NCBI GenBank assembly: GCA_947359465.1
Contig: OX375876.1
Coordinates: 66,904,998 to 66,968,997, forward strand
Direction: 5' to 3'
From: Metellina segmentata
Lineage: Eukaryota; Arthropoda; Arachnida; Araneae; Tetragnathidae
DNA: 64,000 nt
Within the stretch, counting starts at the first letter, position 1. Each line of letters starts with the position of its first letter. The position numbers and the translations under genes were made by a program. The notes beneath the pieces were generated by a model that searched no databases, was not told the origin of the DNA, and saw only the letters and a list, made by a program, of their open reading frames with translations. Positions 1 through 64,000 of the stretch are shown here, piece by piece.

Positions 1-587
1 ATTTTTTAAAGATGAGAGCCCTGTCCTAACATATTAACTTGTAAATAGCTTTTCAAATTTTATTAGTTTATATCTTAAACTAACATCATAAGTATTAACA
101 ATTAATTATGGCAGTCATGAAGGTTATTAGTACACTTACGTAAACATTGTTGTTTATTAACAAATAATAAATGTATAAAACTTCATTTAAATTAGTTATC
201 AATCACAGAACTAATGAAATCTTGTAGGATATTGTAGTTTGCATGATTGCAGTTTATTGACATCCCTTTTTAATCACCAAAAATTCAGATTTGTTCCATC
301 ACATACACTTTCAAAACACAAGATTTCTTGACACCACAATTCACATTAAAATTTATATCTGTGGGCCTACTACATTAAAAAAAATCACATCATTTGTGTT
401 TCAAAACAAGCATTTACACACAGCAATGTGAACTTGTGAAATATTTGTTTTAACAACTGGATTGACTACCTTGGATCTTTAGTTACAGTGAAAATTTTTC
501 CTTGATGCTTCCTTGTTGTTTAGTCACAGGCATTTGCTACATTTCTTGTAGTTGTGGGCTGAGCTCTTCAACAGATTGACAAATATT

Positions 588-800
588 CTCAGAATATTTC
601 CATTGTGAATTTTGAATTCGAAAACAAAAAGGACAAATCTCAAGAGAATCTCAAGATCTGGTATGTTTGACACCAGGACCCTACACAGAATATTTCCTAC
701 TCAGAATATTTCCATTGTGAATTTTGAATTCGAAAACAAAAAGGACAAATCTCAAGAGAATCTCAAGATCTGGTATGTTTGACACCAGACCCTACACAGG
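588..800. repeat. Two-copy tandem duplication, 112-bp period
   Basis: The sequence starting CTCAGAATATTTCCATTG at 588 recurs at 700 and stays nearly identical for about 100 nt, through GACACCAG-ACCCTACACAG. The second copy lacks one G. The near identity points to a recent duplication. Confidence 0.9.
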
Positions 801-1502
801 GCTGTAGCCCGGCAGTGGAGAAATGCTGCTCTAGTTTTAAGCTGAATTAGTTTCTGTTAAAATTATGTTGTTTAAACTCAATTGATTGAACACAGCATCT
901 TCATCACAGGGTCTTTTGCTTATATCTGTTCATGACAGTTCATCTTTTATATAAGTGAAGTTTAGTTTAAAGGAGGAGTGGAAATCAATCACTTATGATT
1001 TCTTTGTTATTTTGTTTCATTCTAGTTAAACTGTAAACAACTTTTCACGAGATATCACCTTAAAATTATGACATGTTTTTTTCACAATTAGAGACTGACA
1101 TTGAAATGCTAAGTACCATTAAATTTATCGCTCAAAATTTTTTGTGAAATCACTAAACTTAAATAACAAGTGAAATGAGCATTAGAGGAAAAATAAATTT
1201 GTACATAGTTGATTGCTACCTATAATTCTAACCACCTAACCATTTATGATGAATTTAAGTATTTTTTGCTTTGAATTTCTTATTCTATGATAAAATAAAT
1301 TAATCAAAAATAGGAAACAGCATTTTACTAATTTTTAATTGGGTTTAATTCACGTTTTATGAAGTGTAACAAAATGTGCATGACTCACATCATGTTTGTA
1401 CAACAATTATACTCCTGAATGACCTCCTTTATTGTATCATATTCACTTTACTTGTTTGAAGACTAATTTCACTTGTAGATATTTTGAAATTCAGTGAATT
1501 TT

Positions 1503-2392
1503 GTGATCCCTTAATTTTTTTTTGTTCTACAATGATCTGTGGTCTCTTTCTTTGTATTAGAAATATCATAATGGGCTTTAATTCATAAAACAGAAATTAA
1601 TTTTAATGTCACATAAGCATTGATCTTCATATTGAATAACAAATTGTAACTCATAGGATTTCAATTTGAATTATAGAATATGAACTAAAACTGATTAGTA
1701 CAAATGATCATGAAAGTATAAAATTTATATTTTACTTACACAATGTAATAATTGGAACATAAATATTTCTCTAGATTTCTTGTTTTTAGCTTTTATAAAG
1801 TATGTACTTTAAAAATTTTAAGTTATTCTTTCAAACAAACCATCTAACTGACTTCAAAGTTAAACAACTTCAAATTTTTGTTGTAGCAGACATTTATTAA
1901 AATACTGTGACGTGGAACTCAGTTCTTGATCTTTGTATTAAATGATTGTGTGATCCCTTAAATTTTTTGTTCTACAATGATCTGTGGTCTCTTTCTTTGT
2001 ATTAGAAATATCATAATGTGCTTTAATTCATAAAACAGAAATGAATTTTCATGTCACATAAGCATTGATCTTCATATTGAATAACAAATTGTAACTCATA
2101 GGATTTCAATTTGAATTATAGAATCTGAACTAAAACTGCTTAGTAAAAATGATCATGAAAGTATAAAATTTATATTTTACTTACACAATGTAATAATTGG
2201 AACATAAATATTCCCCAGATTTCTTGTTCTTAGCTTCTATAATGTATGTACTTTAAGAATTTTAAGTTATTCTTTCAAACAAACCATCTAACTGACTTCA
2301 AAGTTAAACAACTTCAAACTTTTGTTGTAAATGCATTTATTAAAATACTGTGATGTGGAACTCAGCTCTTGATCTTTGTATTAAATGATTGT
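1503..2392. repeat. Two-copy tandem duplication, about 447-bp period
   Basis: GTGATCCCTTAA at 1503 restarts at 1950, and the following 440 or so bases match with scattered substitutions and small indels. The second copy stops about 45 nt before the acceptor of the first visible exon, so the splice signal itself was not duplicated. It is more diverged than the 588-800 pair. Confidence 0.92.
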
Positions 2393-2436
2393 TTTTTTTT
2401 TAATGTGCTGACTATTTTCAATTAATTTTTTTATAG

Positions 2437-55488
<53,052 letters not shown>

Positions 55489-55534
55489 AGATGTAAATAT
55501 ATTGACGTGGAACTGGTGAAAATATGTGAAGAAT
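55489..55534 (+). other. PHLDB: Proximal 3'UTR before a likely UTR intron
   Basis: Forty-six nucleotides separate the stop codon from a strong donor (GAAT|GTAAGT at 55535). A matching acceptor, TTCTGTTACTTTAG, ends at 58624. If used, the exon junction would lie within about 50 nt of the stop, a distance usually tolerated by nonsense-mediated decay. If the donor is not used, the UTR reads through. Confidence 0.5.
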
Positions 55535-58500
55535 GTAAGTGGCAGTTTTGATAATTATTAGTTCAATTAGTACATGCTTTTCGAGGATATTTATTTTATA
55601 TTTGGTATAATAACTGATTATTTTGCCTTTGTGGCTAGAGATATATGACCACATAAAACCTCATAATATCATCAAGCCTTTTTATTCATGATTGCATAAG
55701 CAATTATGCTCAGTTCTTTGTTCTGTTGCTTAACCATTGTGTTCCATTCATTTATAATTGTATAAAGGTACGATTTAATAATTGCCACACATTTCCAAGG
55801 ATGTGAGGCCCTCTGGCTCACATGTTCTTTATGTGTGTACTGGTGTCAGAAACCCACAGTACTCTGGTGATACTTTCTTTTCCCATGTGTATACAGTCTT
55901 TAGTAAACATAGTAGTTGCACCGCAGGGATATCCAAATGATACCTTTTTCTGCTTTCATCACACTACTCTATTCCTCAGTCCCTCTGTTTCTTCCTTTCA
56001 CAATAGTCTTTACTTGATGTCTTTCTTGCTTGACCTAATACGTCCTTGTACCATAAAACCTAAATACAACCAACCAAACAATGATTTGACTATTGTCTTC
56101 TATTTTTAATGATGTAAAATATTTTTTAATTAGTTATTCGCAAGTCCTATTAGTAGAACTTTGCATTGATTTAAATTTTCCTAGTTTTTATGAGTCAACT
56201 TCTGTACAGTGTTTGTTTCACTAAAGCAATTTAAATGTTTCTATATTACATATTTGCTCACTACTAATGCGATTTCAAAAGGCCATACAAGTGAAGTTTG
56301 TCAAACTATATGAATTGCTTTTTAACATCTATTGAACATGAAATATGGAAAAATGCTGATACTTGTTATTGTTAAGTATTACAAAAAATGAATTGAATGT
56401 TTCGATGATATGAGGGAATGGATTATTTAGTATGTGATATAAATGCATGTGCTGTAGGATTACATATTGTGTAATAAACATTGTCGGGTTTGACTGTCTG
56501 AACTTACTGAAATTCAGTTCTTCATGTTATATTTTACATTCAGGCATGGACATTTATGGAACACTATGAACATTTATGCAGTACTTATATTCTTTAAATT
56601 GTGTTATAGATTTATAAAATTACGTACGAGGAGAGATTCTAGTTTACTTTTTCACATTCTAGCAAATACAGACATAGTCTTTAGGTGCTACCTCTGAACA
56701 AATCTCATGATATGACACTGGTAGTTGTGTTTCTAGTGCGTCATGCCCATTCATAATGTCCCCTTGATGAAGGCTGTGACAAAACAGGTGTCCTTTAAGA
56801 TTTCCCCTGGCTGCTAAAGTAATACTCTCAGTCTGACAAACCACCCCCAGTTCTATCAAAAACAAATAGAAAACAATTAGCATTGATACTTATCCTGTAT
56901 TAGACATCTCCTGTGATATGAACTAAGTCTTGAATTTTTACATTTTGTTCATGCTGTGCATTTCTACATATTAACTCGTGGAAATTGTGCATACCTCTGA
57001 GTACATATTTGTAATTTCCAAACATATTTGGGTTAATTCACCAGTCTCTAAATTAGACAAAAAGGTGAGATTTTTGGCTAATAAATCACAAGTGTAAATT
57101 TGATTTATAATACCCCCCATAAAATTTGGATTTTTTTCATCAGTCTATAAATTAGACAAAATGATGGTAGTTTCCTTCAATAAATAAATAACAAATTGAT
57201 TTCACCTGATGGATAGTAACTGCTGCATGTAGTTATGATTGTCTAATGATAAAAGTATTCAAGCTTTAAATTTTACTTAAGATTCAGAATAACATTTTCA
57301 AATGAGTAATGAAATCAAACACAATTTTTCCAATGAAATGAAACACAGTTTTCCCAATCAAAATTTGGAATATATTTCCTATAATTTAATAAAACTTTTT
57401 AAGATTTCAAAACTGCTTTTGAATAAAAATAAGCCTACTTGTTTTTATTTTATTTTACTTCATGTATGACCAGGGTGGTAACAGAACCTGGAAAACCGGG
57501 AAATCAGGGAATTCTCAGGGAACTTTTTATTTCTGGAAAAATCAGGGAAATCTCAGGGAAAATGTCCAAATTTTACAAAAAATCAGGGAAATTTTGACAA
57601 TTTAAACTGTTACTATTATCTGTTGTCCTATTTTGAGATGCGCGATTTTGAGTGCTTTTGGGAATCAAATAAATCGTATTCGCTGAAATTGTAATTCGAA
57701 AAAAGAACCATAGTGTCGTAAATTTTGAACACTGTGGAAACCGCTGCCGCCATTTTTTTCGCGGCTGCAGTGTTTTGTTGCCTTGAGGCTTGTGGGATAC
57801 AATTTGAAATTTGTGCCACAAATGATATTTTTAGCGTATTAAATTAATTATTTTTGTTTGCAATTATATTTTTGTAGAATTATTTATATATATCTCTGCT
57901 TTTGGTTTCGATGAATAGTATGACAATGTAGTTTCAGGTGTAAAAAGTTCCTTAATCAAAATATTTTTAATTTTTTCTCCAGTTTTTTGAATTGCAGTTT
58001 TAAGAGTTCCATTAAGGGTTCCAAACAATAACAATTAAAATATCTAGAAAAAAACATAAAATATTTGTGGAGAATGATCTTTTTCCACCCTTTGACCCTA
58101 AATACTTAAAAATAGTGTTGTGTTTATACTGTATATCGATACCAATCTAGGATCATAACATTTCTTAAGGGAATTGTTAAATCAGGGAAATTTTTGTGAG
58201 ACTATCAGGGAAATCATGGAAAAATCAGGGAACTTTTTTTCAAGGATTTTGTTGCCACCCTGATGACTAACCAAAATTTCATGTGACTATAATTAAACAT
58301 TTTTATTAATGCTATTTTTTAATGGTATTACATATGAAAGCTAATATTTTTTTTATTCAATTGATTTTTGTATTTATAATCCACAATTCGATAAAATTTT
58401 ACATTATTTATTATGCATTATCACACTTAAAAACCTGTAGTTTTTCCTACCAGTCTTCTAACCAGTTTGAACCTTGAACAATCGAGATTCACAAGGTCTT

Positions 58501-58624
58501 TTTGTCATTAAATATGTTGAAGGATTACATTGCTAGAACTTGCAACACTTGCTAGGTATTTAATTATTAACTGTTTAGTTTCATATAGTATGTTACTGAT
58601 AAGAAAATATTTCTGTTACTTTAG
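55535..58624 (+). other. PHLDB: Likely 3'UTR intron
   Basis: Donor GAAT|GTAAGT and acceptor TTACTTTAG bound a 3.1-kb segment with a transposon inside (57471-58262), while the DNA downstream is nearly transposon-free. This contrast supports the splice. Between 55800 and 56075 a TC-rich block ending CCAACCAAACA may be an old SINE. Otherwise nothing is recognised. Confidence 0.5.
57471..58262. mobile_element. hAT-like element with 5-bp duplication, copy 2 (792 bp)
   Basis: The ends are the same as at 52807 (CAGGGTGGTAACAGAACCTG and TTTTGTTGCCACCCTG), flanked by ATGAC at 57466-57470 and 58263-58267. It lacks the nested insertion of copy 1 and so serves as the empty-site reference. Confidence 0.87.
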
Positions 58625-61600
58625 GATGTGCTGAAAATTGTTTCCTGGAATGATTGCTCTCATGCTAGTGCCATTCAACACTGTAGTGTGATGCATTGTA
58701 TCTTCTCTGATGAAGCATCAAAGTAAAGTTTTAAATCATGCTCTGCGGATGAAGTGGCAGCATTGATGCAAGTCACAAAATATATCAATGTAACCCTCTT
58801 AGGCGGAGTTGCCACATTGGTCTGAATATGGCGTGAAGCGTTGCTTTCTGTACATTTTCCTTGCCTGTACATTATGGTCCTGTAAATGTGTTTTATATAT
58901 GCAAAATGTTAGTAATTCCTTTGTAATCTGCTGTAATGTAATCAGGATATGTTTCAACTACAATTAAATCAGTAGATTGAATATGCTATCAAATAAATTA
59001 TCATGATATCATAACAATATCGTGAGATGGCATGTATCATTTATGTTTCCTATGTCTGGTCAACCTTGCAGTTCCATTCTACAAAAAGTAGTCATCTCAG
59101 TAAAGTTGAATTCAAGTAAGAAGTTTGAAGCGACATGCACAGATCAATTAGAGACAGTGAAAGTGGAAGTGATTTCAACTTTGAAGAAGAACTGCTCTTA
59201 CACTGTTACCTCTGATTAGTCTCTGAGTATCGCTTTGAGCTTCCTATTTGAGTTCAGCTTTAGAGACCATTAAAGTAAAGTAATTTATTTATCAGTGTAT
59301 CATACTTATAACACTTGTTGAGAAAATAGTCATTGTTACTTATTAAAAGTTATGGCTGTTGGCTAGATGTATTATTGCACTGAATATAAAGCTTTATTTT
59401 TTAAATCTCTGAAATGTTGAAAATGTGGACTATAATGTATTGTAATTTTATGAAGTGGGTAACAACATGTTTAAAAGTTATGAACGTGTTAAAAAATTTC
59501 CCAGTGAAACGGATGGATGCAAATGCATAATTGTATGTGCTTTACTTTCGAGGGATATTTATTTTCAGAATGGAAAGCTTAATTTTAAGTTTCCTTGTTT
59601 CTTTGAATATGTAATTGCTCAAAAAGCAATAAATCGTTCTTGATGTGACAAAATATTTTTCTTGAAGTAAATTTGAATAAAATAGCAAAATTTCCATTCA
59701 AGTTTATAGTTTTAAATTTGTTTACTTTGAAAACGGTGTTGCAATAAAGAAGAGGTGCATGAAGCAAATCTATTGTTTTCGTGATGTGATGCTTTAAAAT
59801 GTAATCTTGCTTCTTTTTTTTTGTCAGTACATGAATTCTTCAAGAGACATTTCAGTGAAGGTTAAACCAGAAGTAACAGAGAATTTAAGGATAGTGGGAG
59901 TATTATGGATAGTTGCTGTGGCACTTCACATATCATTAAAAATCATGTCAATTCATAACTTCATTTGAATCATAAATTTTCTTTTTCAGAAACTAAGTTG
60001 AAATTCAAAAAAAATTTCACCAATTTTACATGAATTGTATGTCTTGGGGCAAAGTTCGAAACTATTGGCTCCACATGAAAAAATATTAGGAACCATGTAA
60101 CCAATGTACTGGATATGAAAGTATAGCAAATTTTGTAAGTTTATAAACTTTATAAAATAAAATTTAACATTTCAGCTCATGCCTATTGAACTTGAAAATT
60201 AACTTATGTAGTTAATTATCTTATGCAACACCTTGCACATTAGTTTAGTTATGTGGTATGTACAATTCCCAAAATCAATGGAAGCAGAAGTAGTGTGTTG
60301 TAGTTATTGTTTTAAATTCCTGTAAATATAAGCATAGGTATTTTTCTTAGTTCAGCTTGTTTTTAAAAAACAAAACAAATGCCAGTATTTTATGCCTTCT
60401 TTTTGAAGGTAGTCATTATTGTTTTTATTTTTTGTGATTGTTTTGTTTAAAAAGTACTGAAATTCAATCAAATGAGTTATTGGGTTTGTGTAAAACGTCA
60501 CAAAGTAATTTAAATAAAAAAATATTTTTATTTAAAAAAATCTTATTGTATTTTGAAAAAATATATAATCTTTCTAATGCAAATCAATTTTTGTAAGTAT
60601 AAGAGCATTTTTTTTTTATAATTTAGGTATTTTCTTTTTAATGAAGTGAAGCAAAGTCAGTGCTCTGCTATTGATAAAAAAAAATTAAATCCATGTGAAA
60701 ATGAATTACTTTGTGACAACATTGAAGACATTTAATGAAAGGTTTTGAAAAAGAAAGCTCAATTAACATTTTCATGGAAGCAGCACACAAAAAAAGACAA
60801 AATTTGAAGTTCACGCTTTTTTCTTTCAAATCTTCAAAGAATGTAAATTCAATTTGGGAATTAAAATAAAACTTTTTTGTCAAAATTGCCCGACTTGAAA
60901 ACTAATGATAGACAGTAGGGTAAAAAGTTTTTTAAAATTCATTTAGCAGTAAAAACATTTTAATTTTGTGAAGAGAGAAAATGGGTTATTGTGAAGAGGC
61001 AATGTTTTTACTTAAATTATTGCATTGGATATTTTCTGATCTCAAGTCTATTCAGGTTGCATTTATATTTAAACTTAATATTACATATGGTATACAAAAC
61101 TTGGAAGTATGTAAGCTTGTATTAAATCATAAGCAACACAGCAATCTTTTTAATATCTGAGAAGTTAGATTTCTAAATTCATCTCTATCTAGGATGCTAA
61201 GTATAGAATTCTTAATCAAACCTATGATTTTCTATTTTCTATTAATTAATCAAAGTTGACTAGCAAATGCTGTGTATTGTACTATGTAAACGATCATTAA
61301 AATACCAAACAATTATATTATGCATTCTTAAATATTTCTTCACCTAATTCATGCATTTGAAATATAGCCGTATGCTGCTGCTAACTTCGAAGGTAAACAA
61401 TTTTCAAATGACAATCCTCGTTAAGATGCTTATATAAAACAAGATTGTTTTTAGAATTATGATTTGGATGATAAAATAGTCTAGATCACTACTTATAAGA
61501 GCTTTGTTAATGTGGACATATCGTTTCTTGAAATACTGTTTATGACTGCAAAAGCTCAAGGCATATATTACCTATTTCTAAAAGTGAAAGCTGTTTATTA

Positions 61601-63459
61601 CACATTTCTATAAAATGAAGTTTCCTATTACCTCTTTTAGGTTTTGCACTTTTATAGCATTGTTTTCTTCTCGTATTGTTAGGTCAAAGTAGGTAGCAAT
61701 TTTTAATACCAAGAGGTTTTTTTCATATATAAAATTAATCATGCATAGGTGCTACGTAAAGAACTTGCAATGGATATTATTCAGTCATGAAATATGACTT
61801 GTCAAAAATTTGATTCATATTGATTTGCAGCATAGCGCTGTATTCTACATTAAACCGTCCTAAAACGGCTCTAGCTTTTAACGTTTATTAGAAATTGATG
61901 TCGGGTCTAAAAGTCAGGATTATTCAGTTACTGTCTTTATCTGAACAAAATGTAATGACTAACAGTCTTGTGTTTCTTCACAATATTTTATTCATTCTGA
62001 TCAATGCAGACAATTTGTTTTGTGAGTAATTAAATGAATCAGTTTTATTAATGCATTATATTTACAATATACTTTTATTCTGCTATATATGGTGGGTGTA
62101 TACATATATTGTACTCGATGTAATTTTGTAACAAGTTACATTTTATTAATTTTATAATCCTAAGGAAAAAAAAATGTTAAAAATTTTTATATAATGAGGA
62201 ATGAGAAGTATTTTTCAATCTTGATAAAAGTTATAATTGCATAGAAATTTTTAATTGCCATCTTTTTAAAGGTATTACATTTGGGTAATATTTCTTAGTT
62301 TTAATTTTACAGCTTACATTACGGAAGAAAATTTTTTTCTGCACAATTGTGGGTAGTGAACATACCTGCTTTGGTTTTGCTGAGTGACAAATTAACTGAT
62401 TGTGTTGAAAGTTTTTGTTTTATCACATGTAATTAATGTATTGCATACAAATCTTATAGAAAGTAAACAATGAAAAATTAAGTTGTCTTACCAATAAAAA
62501 AATAACTTTACCTCCTTTTATATTGTACATGAATATTTGTTACAGAACTTGGGAATCAAATAACATAATTTGTTTTTCCTTTGATGTTTCTTTTCCTTAG
62601 CTGGAGCATTCTAAAAGATGCTTTCTTATAGTGCCTATAACACTGTTCCCTATATATCTACTGTAGTAATAACCTGTGTGCCTTTTGTATTATTTCTAGC
62701 GAATAGAATGTTAAGATTTAACAATTTTTGTATAAGTTAACTTTCCTCAAACGAACACATCGAAAATAAATTATTTATGAAGTGAATGAAAAAACTTTCT
62801 CAGCATTTGTGCATATTGTATGAAATGTGTGTGTAGGCAAGTAAATATTTTTTCGTTCTAGCTTGTTAGGTTATCGATTTCAGCTTTTCCAGCAACTGAT
62901 GGTTTTTATATATGGATGAATTACTGTACAATTTAATGCAAATATGCTTAGAATTATTTCCTTGTTTATATGAGTTGGCTATTATTTGCAATACTGAGTG
63001 TAAGGCCAAGAGAGTGATGGAAAAGTTTGTGTAAAAGATTGTTATGAACGCTGAATTTAGCCATTTATATATTTTTGTTTTAATTTAATTTCAATTGTGT
63101 TGAAAGATTGTCTATGCACGATCTTGTTTTGTAAATATTGTGTAACATTTTTATTCACCTTACAAAAGAATGCAAGTTAATGCATTGATTCATTATCATG
63201 TAATTGAAAGTTGGGTATTGATGAATGAGAAACTAGAAGATGATAAATTTTTCATATTCAGATTTATCATAAATGCAATTTTTTCTAGTTTATTGTTTCT
63301 AATTTAGAAACCAGTGCTATACACAGAAGCAACGTTCTGAGAGAAGAGTAATGTGTAGATATATTTCAAAGAAGACACTGTTATAGTGTATATTGAGTTG
63401 GAGCATGGTTACTTGTAAGCATGTGTTCATGTCAAAGCTATTGAAGGCATTGCCATGCA

Positions 63460-63465
63460 AATAAA
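63460..63465 (+). terminator. PHLDB: Candidate polyadenylation signal (AATAAA)
   Basis: AATAAA in a plausible 3'UTR end, followed by T-rich DNA. A second AATAAA is at 63776-63781. Confidence 0.35.
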
Positions 63466-63775
63466 ATGCATTCTAAATTGTTTCGTATTATCCCTTAATT
63501 TGCTTAATGTAGTTCCTAGTTTATGTTTGGCATTTTTTATGTACTGCACACTTTTTGATTTTTGTGGATCGAATAGTCATTTATGTTAACTTGATTTAAT
63601 TAACTGAATTAAAAAATCTTTTGGTGGGTTTCATTGAATGATTTGTTTTGGGGCTGTATAAAGATTTTCGTTTGCAGCTCAATTTTGTCAGCATTTATTA
63701 ATTCTAGTTGTATTTAGTTTTATTTTAAAACGTGCTAGTTGTGAGTTGTTATTCATATTATCTATGTGAACATGA

Positions 63776-63781
63776 AATAAA
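63776..63781 (+). terminator. PHLDB: Candidate distal polyadenylation signal (AATAAA)
   Basis: AATAAA followed by GT- and T-rich sequence within 30-40 nt, a good downstream-element context. Which signal is used cannot be told from sequence. Confidence 0.35.
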
Positions 63782-64000
63782 AAACTAATTTGAATTTTCA
63801 GTATGTTTTTTTGTTATCTGTCGCATGATTACTCATTTTCCTTAAATGTAGCAAAATGTACAGACGTTTAAAATATGCTATTTAACTATATATGGTTGCG
63901 ATTGTTTTGTTATTGAGAAAACACAATATTTAATTTTGTGTGTGTACTATTTTGTTTTACTAAATACAATTTTAACTCAATTGATTAAAAAAAAAAAAGC

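Larger units (their letters stand above)
1..2436 (+). other. Upstream PHLDB intron (part)
   Basis: AT-rich non-coding DNA before the first visible exon. I recognise no exon here. It holds two tandem duplications (588-800 and 1503-2392, listed separately). Confidence 0.6.
58625..63800 (+). other. PHLDB: Probable long 3'UTR of the PHLDB gene
   Basis: From 58625 to the window end the DNA is AT-rich, lacks long open frames and has almost no recognisable transposon, unlike the introns. AATAAA signals occur at 63460-63465 and 63776-63781, followed by T/GT-rich sequence, and are candidate cleavage sites; earlier AATAAA hexamers also exist, for example near 62765. Calling this UTR is inference from position after the stop and the lack of repeats; no transcript evidence is available. 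Confidence 0.45.

Noticed and set aside
59022..59219. 65-codon open frame in the 3'UTR region
   Set aside because: Low-complexity, short and without family resemblance; expected by chance.

Overview
The window is AT-rich, intron-dense animal DNA. Its only confidently identified host gene is the 3' part of a pleckstrin-homology-like domain family B gene (PHLDB, LL5 family) on the + strand. Large introns, several tRNA-derived SINE families, Helitrons and hAT/piggyBac/pogo/Tc1 debris suggest an arthropod. The repeat flavour makes a chelicerate such as an orb-weaving spider my best guess, but this is inference and the sequence does not prove it.

Eleven coding exons form one frame-consistent chain of 517 codons: 2437-2562, 3623-3760, 5786-6061, 6477-6587, 6736-6855, 11107-11152, 13563-13674, 27316-27373, 44411-44527, 48035-48292 and 55297-55488 (stop). 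The first four encode a charged coiled coil. The next three encode a Ser/Thr-rich linker. The last two encode the conserved C-terminal PH domain with its basic pocket and C-terminal tryptophan. Exons 6, 7 and 8 are individually out of phase but together total 216 nt, which closes the frame. The 5' part of the gene lies outside the window. A 3'UTR intron (55535-58624) and a long AT-rich 3'UTR running to polyadenylation signals near 63460 or 63776 are likely.

The 58-nt exon at 27316-27373 lies at the edge of a CpG-rich island (about 26800-27370) in otherwise CpG-poor DNA, with in-frame ATGs just upstream of its acceptor. This may be an internal promoter for a short isoform carrying the PH domain. 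A second CpG-rich patch at about 41940-42250 is unexplained.

Most of the rest is mobile DNA, some of it bounded to the base by target-site duplications. There are three Helitron copies (TCTCTACTA start, terminal hairpin plus CTAG in the best copy), a 346-bp solo LTR, and a pogo/Tigger-like element with TA duplication. There is a hAT element with an 8-bp duplication, a pair of related elements with 5-bp duplications (one containing a nested 145-bp hAT-like insertion), a piggyBac-like element in TTAA, and a TTAA MITE made largely of 60-bp tandem repeats. A Harbinger-like MITE is nested in a SINE, and there are remnants of Tc1 and hAT transposases. At least three tRNA-headed SINE families are present; two of them have different heads but a common tail. 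No CRISPR array, rRNA gene or free-standing tRNA gene was seen. Nearly all other short open frames are chance frames or lie inside repeats.
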